A program made the position numbers and the translations under genes. A DNA stretch of 64,000 nt, taken from contig CAJSZV010000021.1 of the NCBI GenBank assembly GCA_910574345.1, positions 1 to 64,000 on the forward strand. The letters run 5' to 3'. Positions 9,814 through 17,463 of the stretch are shown here, piece after piece (position 1 is the first letter of the stretch; each line of letters begins with the position of its first letter). The notes beneath the pieces were generated by a model, which was not told the origin of the DNA, did not search any database, and saw only the letters and a list, made by a program, of their open reading frames with translations. The DNA is from Clostridiaceae bacterium (GTDB lineage Bacteria > Bacillota > Clostridia > Lachnospirales > Lachnospiraceae).

Positions 9814-9993
9814 GTTTTCCTCTCCCTATTGTGCTGGTTTAATCTGAATCCTTCTCTTTCGTCCGCTTATAAATTCCTCTCCATTCACTACCTGCCCCAG
9901 TTCAAACAGGCTGTTATTGGAACGTGCCATCTCCTGTCCTTTCTTCCATCATTCTGATAAAATCCATGCCCCTCTGGCCTGCAGATAAAAGCA

Positions 9994-10338
9994 TTAAGTA
10001 GCGCTGTCCTCAGACACGTCATCTGTCCAGACTTCCTTTGCCATACGAAACGCTGCCCAGGCTTTTGGCCATCCTGCGTAAAATGCGGCATGGGTCAAAA
10101 TTTCTCCGATTTCTTCTTTTGTTATCCCATTATTTTTCGCACTGATCAAATGAAACCGGAATGAGGAATCCACCAGCCCCTGAGCCATTAAAGACACTAC
10201 CGTCACTAGAGATCTGTCCCTTAAAGAAAGCTGGTCTTCCCTGTTCCACACCTCACCAAACAGCACATCATCATTTAACTGTGCGAATTTCGGAGCAAAC
10301 GCTCCAAGCTGATCTCTTCCCGCTGTCTGTTTTATCAT
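9994..10338 (-). CDS. Carboxymuconolactone decarboxylase (CMD/AhpD-like) family protein
   Basis: This is a 114-residue all-helical CMD domain (LSLRDRSLVTVVSLMAQG, then ITKEEIGEILTHAAFYAGWPKAWAAF). It lacks the CxxC redox pair of AhpD, so a peroxidase role is unlikely. The His in THAAFYAGWP is the conserved family residue. It is 16 bp from the TetR gene upstream, with an AGGAGG site before its ATG, so it is co-transcribed. Relatives often accompany flavin and quinone reductases. Its exact reaction is unknown. Confidence 0.85.
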   Translation of the reverse strand: MIKQTAGRDQLGAFAPKFAQLNDDVLFGEVWNREDQLSLRDRSLVTVVSLMAQGLVDSSFRFHLISAKNNGITKEEIGEILTHAAFYAGWPKAWAAFRMAKEVWTDDVSEDSAT

Positions 10339-10354
10339 CTTTTTTTCCTCCTAA

Positions 10355-10978
10355 TCATACTCCCAATAATTTTTTAATCTCCGCAAATGTAATCTCATAA
10401 ATCGACAGATACACATAGTTGACATCCGCCTGCTTCATTGCTTCTCTCTGCTTTTCCGTTACCACCGTATATGGATAAATCCCAAACATAAAGGGGAAAA
10501 AGGAGAAAATAAAATCCTGCTTCTCCTGAACCGTCATTTCCGGGAAAAACTTGTCCAGGCAATTCCTAACCTCTTTCAGGGACTGTCCATATACCACTTT
10601 AAACTCAATCAGCCGTTCCATCCGGCTGTTATCCTCCATATCGTAGTGGTTCATGGACATAATCTTCAGCAGGTTTTCCCGTTCCTCCAGGGAATGAGCC
10701 AATGCGTCCGCAAATTCCTCCCCATTCATCCTTTCATGTTCCGCCCGAATCTGTCTCAGCCTATGAACCCATAATTCATACTCCTTTTGCAGCAAAGCCA
10801 GAAAGATCTCTTCCTTTGTCTGGAAATAATTGTAAATGGAAGTCCGGGTAAAGGACGTTGCGTTTCCGATATCTTTTATCGTAATCTCCTTGAAACTCAT
10901 GGTCTTATACAATTTTTCGCAGGCCGTTACGATTTCTTCCTTCCTTGCCTCTGTCAGTTCTTCTGAACCCTTTGGCAT
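10355..10978 (-). CDS. TetR family transcriptional regulator
   Basis: The 207 residues comprise an N-terminal three-helix DNA-binding domain (ITIKDIGNATSFTRTSIYNYFQTKEEIFLAL, about residues 34-64) and a helical ligand-binding domain. It lies between the flavin reductase and CMD genes, 15 bp after the former, in one operon. Three palindromes of the form TGAC-N5-GTCA lie before the flavin reductase gene and before the MBL-hydrolase gene. By position and TetR-like symmetry they are the likely binding sites, which would make this an autoregulated repressor of the whole cluster. The inducer is unknown, perhaps an electrophile or quinone. Confidence 0.9.
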   Translation of the reverse strand: MPKGSEELTEARKEEIVTACEKLYKTMSFKEITIKDIGNATSFTRTSIYNYFQTKEEIFLALLQKEYELWVHRLRQIRAEHERMNGEEFADALAHSLEERENLLKIMSMNHYDMEDNSRMERLIEFKVVYGQSLKEVRNCLDKFFPEMTVQEKQDFIFSFFPFMFGIYPYTVVTEKQREAMKQADVNYVYLSIYEITFAEIKKLLGV

Positions 10979-10993
10979 TGTCCACTTACCTCC

Positions 10994-11548
10994 CTACACA
11001 GGTTCCTCATTCTTAAATGACAGACATTTCCCAATCACTTCCCCGGTTTTTAAGTATTCATAGGTGGGAAATTCAAATAGGATTGGCTTTAAAGTATGGT
11101 AATTAATCGTTCCGGCTTCATCCAGATGTTCTTCCTCCACATAAGTATTGCTGAGCGTACAGATAAAACTTTCAAATCCTGGAGACTGGTATATGTCAAC
11201 AACCTGACATTCCATGACAAGGGGTGATTTTTTAATCAACGGTGTTCCCGCCTTTCCGACCTCATATGCAAACAGAGCGCTTTTATCTGTCTTTGTCCCG
11301 CTGACCGAACCTGAATAATCCGCCTGGGGTAAAATCCCCTCATCCACCATGTTAATGGAAAGCCTCTTGCTTTCTTTCACCGCGCCATTGATAAAATGCG
11401 CCGCAGCAAGGCTTACCAGAACCCGGTCGTGACCGATGATTCCAATATGTGCCGCCAATGTCCATGTAGGCTTCTCTCCGTTCATGGCGCCGATAACCAC
11501 CGCCGGAGTAGGATATAAAGCTAACTGTGATCCAACATTTTTCTTCAT
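10994..11548 (-). CDS. Flavin reductase-like (FMN-binding split barrel) protein
   Basis: This is a 184-residue FMN-binding split-barrel protein (YPTPAVVIGAM, LAAHIGIIGHDRVLVSLAA, HFINGAVKESKRLSINMVDE). The start at 11548 is preferred because CTAGGAGG lies just upstream. The open frame runs ten codons further to a GTG, but those codons overlap an operator palindrome. Relatives transfer electrons from NAD(P)H to free flavin or act as flavin-dependent reductases. It is the first gene of a flavin reductase-TetR-CMD operon. Confidence 0.87.
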   Translation of the reverse strand: MKKNVGSQLALYPTPAVVIGAMNGEKPTWTLAAHIGIIGHDRVLVSLAAAHFINGAVKESKRLSINMVDEGILPQADYSGSVSGTKTDKSALFAYEVGKAGTPLIKKSPLVMECQVVDIYQSPGFESFICTLSNTYVEEEHLDEAGTINYHTLKPILFEFPTYEYLKTGEVIGKCLSFKNEEPV

Positions 11549-11572
11549 TCTGTGTCCTCCTAGATTCTGTTC

Positions 11573-11585
11573 TGACACTATGTCA
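11573..11585. promoter_or_regulatory. Palindromic operator TGACACTATGTCA
   Basis: A perfect 13-bp palindrome lies 25 bp before the flavin reductase ATG. It shares the TGAC-N5-GTCA pattern with two sites at 13134 and 13170, and the neighbouring TetR is the probable ligand. Confidence 0.75.
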
Positions 11586-11628
11586 GTATGCTTTCAAAAA
11601 ATAAAAAAGATCTTTCTGGCCGACTGTC

Positions 11629-12207
11629 TTAACTGGTAACTGGATTAGGTACATAATCAATCAGCTCAAACCTGCCCTCCTCATATTCCAGCACAAAGAT
11701 ACAGCAGTTTGTCAAGCCTTTGGCAAACCTCTCCATATCCGTCCCAATTCCCCGAAGGAAATTAAAACTGGCGCCTCCATGGCTGACTGCCAAAACACAA
11801 TGGTGATCCTCTTTCTCCATAATCTGGCTTAAAGTCGTAATCATGCGTTCCCTTACCGTATTGGAAGATTCCCCTCCAAAGCGGAGATAGTAAGTCTCGC
11901 ATTCCACCGGGTCATTGCTGGCCAGACGTTCGCTCTCAGCCTCAAGCTCTCCATAGAACATTTCCTTTAACCCTTTTGTCCGGGTATAGGGCATATCCGT
12001 GATTCGTTCCAGGGTGTCGCTGCACCGTTCACTTGTGGAACAGTAAGTATGGTCAAACCTTATCCCTTTCTTTTCTAAATAGTCTTTTACCGCATCTGCC
12101 TGGCGTTTTCCCATATCTGTCAAAGGAGAATCACACCAGCCCTGTATCCGTTTCTGACGGTTAAACATGGTCTGTCCATGGCGTACCAGGTACAATGTTT
12201 TTTTCAT
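11629..12207 (-). CDS. Histidine phosphatase family protein (phosphoglycerate mutase-like)
   Basis: This 192-residue branch-1 histidine phosphatase has the phospho-acceptor motif LVRHGQT (His10), a second Arg/Glu site (CSTSERCSDTLE) and a C-terminal catalytic His in LAVSHGGAS. The family removes phosphate from small molecules or acts as a mutase, and the specificity is not readable. AAGGAGG precedes the ATG. It follows the MBL-hydrolase gene by about 70 bp and precedes the flavin reductase, so it is probably part of the TetR-controlled regulon. Confidence 0.88.
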   Translation of the reverse strand: MKKTLYLVRHGQTMFNRQKRIQGWCDSPLTDMGKRQADAVKDYLEKKGIRFDHTYCSTSERCSDTLERITDMPYTRTKGLKEMFYGELEAESERLASNDPVECETYYLRFGGESSNTVRERMITTLSQIMEKEDHHCVLAVSHGGASFNFLRGIGTDMERFAKGLTNCCIFVLEYEEGRFELIDYVPNPVTS

Positions 12208-12278
12208 ATGGCCTCCTTTTTGTCAAAACAGCCTCCCCCAAAAGATTCCGAAAGGCTTAAAACGTGCGTTCTGTCATT

Positions 12279-13073
12279 TCACTTTTTATTCAGGCAATAG
12301 CTTTCTCCAGGCGCCAGTATAACGACCCTTTCCGGATTTACAATCAGGCTCTTCACCACTTTTGGATCTCCATTAAACTCTTTCCATTCCGGTGCGTCCA
12401 CACTTCCCCAATGCCATAAGATTAAGGGCGTATCCGGATATGCAGCTGCCATTTTCTTTACTCCTTCCAAACCGATATGCCATCTGCTGTCGGAGATATC
12501 AAAGAGCATCACGTCCGGTCTGGACATATGGAGCTGCTCCTCCATCAGCCTGCTGTCTCCCACGGCCCAGATACTGCCATCCGGCGTATCCAGCCAGAAT
12601 CCGCAGAAATCCTCCATTTTAAAATCCCTTGTATGGTGTTTCGGGGATTCGTTCTGCCATGCGTGGTCTGCCGGCGTCAGGGTTACAGCCACATTCCCGA
12701 CCTGGAACCGTTCTCCGATATCATGCCCCACGCCGCTTATGCCCTGTTCTTCTTTCAATAATCCGGCAACATAATGAGGCCCGTGAAATTCTTTCGTCTT
12801 TTCCGCCAGCTTTCCGCATGTGGCCCTGCTGTAATGATCGTTGTCGCAGTGGGTGAGAAGAATCCCATCCACATGGGGAACCTCTTCCTCCGTTATGGGC
12901 ACTTGAATGAGCAGCGGCATATCAAAACCGCTGAGTACCGGATCAATCATGAGCGTCGTCCCCCTGCTGTTAATCAGCGCTCCCGCATTGCCCAGCCATC
13001 GGATGACCGTCCTGTTTGTTGGAGCAAATGCCTCATCTCCAAAAGGTTTCGTTTCTGGTGCTTTTGCCTGCAT
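12279..13073 (-). CDS. MBL-fold metal-dependent hydrolase (UlaG-like)
   Basis: This metallo-beta-lactamase-fold protein of about 264 residues has the metal motif THCDNDHYS (HxDxDH), a TPADHAW His site and an Asp/His in the C-terminal LWHWGS region. It most resembles the UlaG/lactonase branch that hydrolyses lactones or phosphodiesters. The start at 13073 is chosen over the ATG six bases upstream because GAGGAGG lies eight bases before it and too close to the other. It is the first gene after a strong promoter flanked by two TetR-type operators. Confidence 0.83.
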   Translation of the reverse strand: MQAKAPETKPFGDEAFAPTNRTVIRWLGNAGALINSRGTTLMIDPVLSGFDMPLLIQVPITEEEVPHVDGILLTHCDNDHYSRATCGKLAEKTKEFHGPHYVAGLLKEEQGISGVGHDIGERFQVGNVAVTLTPADHAWQNESPKHHTRDFKMEDFCGFWLDTPDGSIWAVGDSRLMEEQLHMSRPDVMLFDISDSRWHIGLEGVKKMAAAYPDTPLILWHWGSVDAPEWKEFNGDPKVVKSLIVNPERVVILAPGESYCLNKK

Positions 13074-13133
13074 ATTCATTACCTCCTCGTCCGCCTGGCC
13101 CGTTTCCTTCAGGCTTATCTATCAATATTATTC

Positions 13134-13146
13134 TGACGCCGCGTCA
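13134..13146. promoter_or_regulatory. Palindromic operator TGACGCCGCGTCA
   Basis: A perfect 13-bp palindrome lies just downstream of the -10 of the MBL-hydrolase promoter. It has the same form as the site at 11573. Confidence 0.75.
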
Positions 13147-13154
13147 TTACAATT

Positions 13155-13183
13155 ACTGTACATTTATTCTGACGATGTGTCAA
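13155..13183 (-). promoter_or_regulatory. Promoter of the MBL-hydrolase gene (TTGACA-N17-TACAGT)
   Basis: On the minus strand a consensus -35 (13178-13183) and a TACAGT -10 (13155-13160) are exactly 17 bp apart. One operator overlaps the -35 and the other covers the expected start point, the geometry of steric repression. Confidence 0.75.
13170..13182. promoter_or_regulatory. Near-palindromic operator TGACGATGTGTCA
   Basis: This third copy of the TGAC-N5-GTCA motif has one mismatched pair and overlaps the -35 box. Its start is 36 bp from that of the neighbouring operator. Confidence 0.7.
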
Positions 13184-13275
13184 TACAGATTCCCATACCC
13201 ATTTTGCATTTCAATTCATGCCCAAAAAGCATAAATAAAACTATTTTCTTCAATCAATCATATACACTTAAATTT

Positions 13276-13419
13276 TCATAATTCTTTTCCTCCATAAATC
13301 TGCGCCAGCGTAATCCTTCCCTGCGCACATAACTCATAATCTGTTTTTTCGCAGCTCCATTTCCCCCGGCTTTTCTGCTGTTTTGCAGATATGAGAATTA
13401 AATCAAGATAACTTTTCAT
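13276..13419 (-). pseudogene. Short remnant beginning like an FtsX-type ABC permease
   Basis: This is a 47-codon frame, 17 bp after the stop of the broken permease. Its first residues, MKSYLDLILISAK, resemble the N-terminus of the large FtsX/MacB-type permeases that accompany ABC ATPases in Clostridia. The resemblance then ends and the frame closes after an unrelated tail. It is best read as the first few codons of a second permease copy whose remainder was deleted. It could instead be an unrelated small peptide, since the only evidence is the first 13 residues. Confidence 0.4.
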
Positions 13420-13436
13420 TCTCCGTTCTCTTCTTT

Positions 13437-14993
13437 TTACAATTCATTGATCGTTGCGGTTATAGCCATGTTGCGAATCCGTTTTGCCGGGGCATAAATG
13501 GCCGCCAGTGTTGCCACGGCAACAAATGCCAAAACGATAATCAGGCGGAAAACAGGCAGTGCCCACACAGCATAGGGAAAACGCCCGTCAATCAAAAGAT
13601 TGTACAGCATCCTGCCGACCACCAGCCCAACAATACATCCAAGCACGCACCCGGACAAAGCATAGGTAACAGCTTCCGCAGCAATCATTCTTGTTACCTG
13701 ACGGTCATCCATACCCACAGCCCGCATAGCCCCATACTGCTTGCTCCTGGCGGATACGCTCATGGAGATGCTGTTCATAATATTAAGCAGCGTAACCATA
13801 GCGATGATTCCCAAAAAGCCATAGACGCACAGCACAAAAGCGGTATAAGTTCCGGAAGTGCGCATCTCACGCTCATCCCGGAGAGCAGTGCCCTCGTCCA
13901 GTACCCCGCTTATGGCGGCAACATCCTCGTCTGTCACATCGCCCGTAGTCTGCACCATCACAATAGAATAGTCGGTTATGCCGGTCAGCCGGACAAAGGT
14001 TTCGCTGGAGGCAATGACGGAAACTTTGCCGTGGGAGAGACCGTCTTCGCTGAACAGGTCAGCTTTCAGCATACCCGCCACGCTTAAATCTTCGCCTTCC
14101 GCCCGGATGGTATCTCCCTTCCGGATCGGTGCGTCCGGATCGCAGATTACCAGTACAGAGTCGGTATTCCCATAGACTTCGGAGAGGTCGCTGCCCTTTC
14201 GTAACCTGCCGTCCTTTTTCAAGGCATCCAGGTCAAAATCGTCAAAGGAGAACAGATCCACCGTCTGAGGCAAGCCTTCTTTTCCTAACTCGGCCGGAAC
14301 ATCAAAGAGGCTTCGCCGTCCAAAGATATTTTTCACACCGTCCATCCCGCGGATCGTCTCTACCGTTTCCGGGGAAATACAATTGATACCAGTGACACCG
14401 GCCTCATCGGTAATCGTGATGTCGGCATCGGCAGCAGACTGGGGCAGCAGATAGCCTACAAAGTCCAGCAGGACAGAAAATGTCAGGAACAGGATGATGC
14501 TCAAGGCAAAGGAACCAGTCATCAGAAACAAATTTTTCCTGGCCGATTTTGCATGATGGACGCCCAGAGAAATTTCGATGGGAAACCTGCCGGTACGGAC
14601 TGCATGCCGTGTCCTGCCCGTGTTCTCTGTATTTCCTGAAACTGCCGCCATCAGGGATACTTTTGCAGCCTGTCTTGCAGGCGCCCTGGCGGCGAGCAGC
14701 ACCGTGACCAGCCCCATGACGATGCCGCTGATCATTCCGATAGGGCTGATTCCAAAGAGGGGGATCATAGCAAACTCCTCCCCAACCACGAACCGCAGGA
14801 CGGCGCATAAAGCCCATGTAATGACCGTACCCAGGACAAGGCCGACAGGAATGGCTGTTTTGCACCAGTTAAGGGCCTCCAGCCGCACAAACCGCTTTAG
14901 CTGCTGGCGGCTCATGCCGATGCAGCGCATCATCCGAATGATTTCAATGCGGTTTTTATGAACATCGGCTGTTTTATAATAGAAGATATACAT
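13437..14993 (-). pseudogene. FtsX-like ABC permease, N-terminal part missing
   Basis: The 518 codons correspond to the C-terminal part of a permease that is normally about 800 residues. They begin inside the first FtsX core (RIEIIRMMRCIGMSRQQLKRFVRLEA), keep the extracellular domain and contain the complete second FtsX core (IMNSISMSVSARSKQYGAMRAVGMDDRQVTRMIAAE) plus the last helices. The N-terminal helix and first periplasmic portion are absent. No ribosome-binding site precedes the first ATG, and the ATPase gene ends only 17 bp upstream. This looks like a deletion that removed the first third. Any product would be unlikely to form a working exporter. Confidence 0.75.
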
Positions 14994-15010
14994 GGCGGGA
15001 AAGTCAGCTT

Positions 15011-15652
15011 CTATCTTTTTACAGTCAGCTTTCCCGCCTCCATCCCATAGACCCGGTCACATAATATCTTGATATCCTCCGCATTATGGCTGGCAAGCAG
15101 AATCACTTTTCCGTCTCTCTTAAGTTCAAGAAACAGACCTCTCATTTCCTCCACCCCCTGTTGATCCAGCCCGTTAAAGGGATCGTCCAGAATCAGATAC
15201 GCCGGATCTTCCATGATGGCCTGGGCGATAGCCAGCCTCTGGCGCATCCCCATGGAATAGTTCCCTACATGCTTTTTCGACCTTGGGTCAAGCCCCACTC
15301 GTTCCATGATTCCTTCCAGGTAGGACCGGTCCCGTTTATGGTTTATCATGTACAGGTACTCAAGATTCTGCATTCCCGTGTAATTCTTTAAAAATGCCGG
15401 TTCCTCAATGATGATCCCGGCGGAGGGAAGCACATCCCTTTTCCTCTTTTCGCCGTCAATCAGAATTTCCCCGGAATCCAATGACAAAAGCCCGCAGATT
15501 GCCTTAAACAGAACCGTTTTTCCGGCCCCGTTTCTGCCAACGATTCCTGTGATCTCCCCCTGGCCGCATTCCATACTGACTCCCCAAAGCACCTGAGTTT
15601 TTCCAAAAAACTTATGTGCATTTACGACTTTTATCCCTTTGCGCTGCGCCAT
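15011..15652 (-). CDS. ABC transporter ATP-binding protein
   Basis: This is a complete 213-residue ABC ATPase. It has Walker A GRNGAGKT, the signature YSMGMRQRLAIAQA, Walker B LILDDPFNGLD and the switch His in LLASHNAED. The ATG at 15652 is chosen because GGAGGAG lies nine bases before it, and the frame is open two codons further to a TTG. It directly follows the permease remnant in the same direction, which was probably its partner. Because the permeases on both sides are truncated, it may have no functional transporter. The substrate is unknown; the ATPase class is used for small-molecule or peptide export. Confidence 0.85.
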   Translation of the reverse strand: MAQRKGIKVVNAHKFFGKTQVLWGVSMECGQGEITGIVGRNGAGKTVLFKAICGLLSLDSGEILIDGEKRKRDVLPSAGIIIEEPAFLKNYTGMQNLEYLYMINHKRDRSYLEGIMERVGLDPRSKKHVGNYSMGMRQRLAIAQAIMEDPAYLILDDPFNGLDQQGVEEMRGLFLELKRDGKVILLASHNAEDIKILCDRVYGMEAGKLTVKR

Positions 15653-15658
15653 ATCCAA

Positions 15659-16282
15659 TCACTCCTCCTCCGTCCAGTTTAAATCCTTCCTCTTCACTGC
15701 CTGATACGATACCACATAGAAAAGCAGTCCGAAATCCATGGTTGCCGCGTGTATCCAGGCAAAGGTGGGCGCCGGCCTGCAGGTTTTCCCATACAGCAAA
15801 AGCAGATCCATCCATGAAAAGGGCAAAAAGAAACTGATCCACGGCTGCCATGGGTATGTGCGCAGGTTTTGGGAAATCACTGGGAGAACCACCAAAAAGG
15901 CTCCTGCCAGCACAGCCGCCCTCCTGCCCATGGCGGCGCTCAGCGCAAATAGAAGGGTCCCTGTCAGTCCCGTTGTCATGCACAGGACCCCAAACAAAAC
16001 CAGAATTGTTATCAAAGCATTATTTTCCTTCATCAGTTCATAGGGAAAAAACAGTTTCACACCATAAGCTTCTCCTCCATCGGTCAACGCAAGGGAATGA
16101 TATAATTTCCCCCATTGAAGCGTCCACTCCAAACAGGGAAACAAGGACAGGACACTCAAAAAAACTTCAGCCATTGCAAGCATCACGGCGGAGAGCCAGA
16201 TCCGAAGCAGCTTCGCCGACACCCACCTCAGCCTCCCCTGCCTGATCAACCCATACATTTCGTGCCTCTGCATAAACGGCAC
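15659..16282 (-). pseudogene. ABC-2-like permease, N-terminal half missing
   Basis: About 200 codons show at least four hydrophobic helices, preceded by a cytoplasmic segment (RHEMYGLIRQGRLRWVSAKLLRIWL) that in relatives lies mid-protein. The frame starts only at a GTG created at the junction with the dnaE fragment, with no ribosome-binding site. The 3' end is intact and abuts the ATPase gene. The membrane partner of that ATPase has therefore lost its first half, at the same point where the dnaE remnant is cut. Confidence 0.65.
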
Positions 16283-16285
16283 AAT

Positions 16286-16777
16286 TCCTTCATCTTTTTA
16301 TAAGCCTCCGCAAAACAGTGCACTTCAATCTCTCTGGTAGAATCAGACAGCTTAAAAAACCATCTCAGCGCCATCCAGCTTCCGCCTACACTTCCTAAAA
16401 TCTGACACAATTCCAATCACCATGAAATTTTGATTCCCATAATACTTTTGCAGTCTTTCTGTCTCTACTGCCCCATATTCTCTGACACTTGGGAAAAGTG
16501 TAATCGAATGCCTGCTTGCGAACACTCCCAACACACTCTTTTCGATCATGAGCCTTTCCCATTGGTTTTCGCAAATATCTGTGTCCGGTTTTGTCTCCCT
16601 GATTTTTACCATAATATCCAGGTATTTTTTCTGACATCCTTCTCTTTTGTTCTTTCCTCTATCTACTTTTATCTTTTTCACATGCTCTTTTATTCTTTTC
16701 AACAGGATTAAATACCCAGGATCTAAATCAACCCTATATACTTCATCTTTAGAGATGAAGAAGGACATAAAGATCAT
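16286..16777 (-). pseudogene. Remnant of a second dnaE copy (C-terminal OB-fold region)
   Basis: Residues such as IRETKPDTDICENQWERLMIEK and NFMVIGIVSDFRKCRRKLDG align closely with the C-terminal part of the intact polymerase at 17464-21468. About 150 of its 1,334 codons survive. The frame is broken after RRKLDGAEMVF by loss of two bases at a T-run; beyond it the other frame still reads KLSDSTREIEVHCFAEAYKK. Homology stops at about 16286, where the permease remnant begins. Upstream it starts at about 16735, after non-homologous codons. Together with the small gene at 16970 it repeats the order of the intact gene-X/dnaE pair. Confidence 0.85.
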
Positions 16778-16885
16778 AGTTCTCCCTTAATTTCTATATG
16801 ATAAAGATACCTTAATTATTGTAACCAATTCGTAAAATTTGGTTCTTTTCTAAAATGTTAGCCTCCATATTTCCTAATATCTAAA

Positions 16886-16913
16886 GAAAAAGGCCGCTTA
16901 TAACCACGGCCTC
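16886..16913 (-). terminator. Intrinsic terminator after the 16970-17353 gene
   Basis: The minus strand shows GGCCG, a 10-nt loop, CGGCC, then TTTTTC. The rest of the 190-bp gap around it is AT-rich and shows no gene. Confidence 0.75.
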
Positions 16914-16969
16914 TGAAGAGAATTCCTTTTGTCTTTCCATATCTGGTAAAAAAGAAATTATATAGGCAA

Positions 16970-17353
16970 TTATTCCATATACCCAGACATCTGCCGAATT
17001 ATCTTCACTGCTTCATGCCAAGTCATATAAGGATTGCTGCAAACCATGAGAAGTTTCACCCACCTGTCAATACCAAGAGTGAAATACCATTCTGCATAGA
17101 CCATCTCCCAATTCTCACCGTATTTCTTTTTCACATCCTCTAAGGAATCATACTCAAAAAACCGACAGATATATTTCTCGTCAATATCTGCGACTCGAAC
17201 TAAATCATGGGCTATAACAAAAGATTCCTCATCTTTATCCATGCCTCCATCTGTGGAGAAAGAATGTATCTGATAAAATTCATACAATCCCTCCTGCAGC
17301 TTCCGGCATAACCGAAGTTTATCCTCATTTCTTACTATCCATTTTTCATCCAT
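16970..17353 (-). CDS. Unknown protein, truncated paralogue of the 21659-22438 protein
   Basis: This 127-residue protein of unknown function aligns over its whole length with the first half of the 259-residue protein encoded upstream of the intact dnaE. Both read LCRKL/ICRKL, GLYEFYQIH/GLYELYQIH, VIAHDLV, an AEW block and SNPY(M/L)TW. The start is set at 17353 by GAGGAG nine bases upstream and by alignment with the paralogue; the frame is open 13 codons further. No membrane segment or known catalytic motif is visible. It has its own CATAATT element and terminator, and it precedes the dnaE remnant as its paralogue precedes dnaE. Confidence 0.75.
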   Translation of the reverse strand: MDEKWIVRNEDKLRLCRKLQEGLYEFYQIHSFSTDGGMDKDEESFVIAHDLVRVADIDEKYICRFFEYDSLEDVKKKYGENWEMVYAEWYFTLGIDRWVKLLMVCSNPYMTWHEAVKIIRQMSGYME

Positions 17354-17401
17354 AGGTTTCATCTCCTCATATTCTCTAAAGTGCCTTTGCATTTCATTCG
17401 T

Positions 17402-17408
17402 AATTATG
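17402..17408 (-). promoter_or_regulatory. CATAATT element, 49 nt before the 17353 start
   Basis: This is one of twelve such sites in the element. It reads as a -10 box without a recognisable -35. Confidence 0.55.
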
Positions 17409-17463
17409 CAGGGAGACCTTAATCCGTATCATAATAAAATCTTTATTCCATAACTACCCCTGC

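Noticed and set aside
15659-16282. The GTG at 16282 as a genuine start of a complete permease
   Set aside because: It is created by the junction, has no ribosome-binding site, and the protein begins with what is a mid-protein cytoplasmic segment in relatives.
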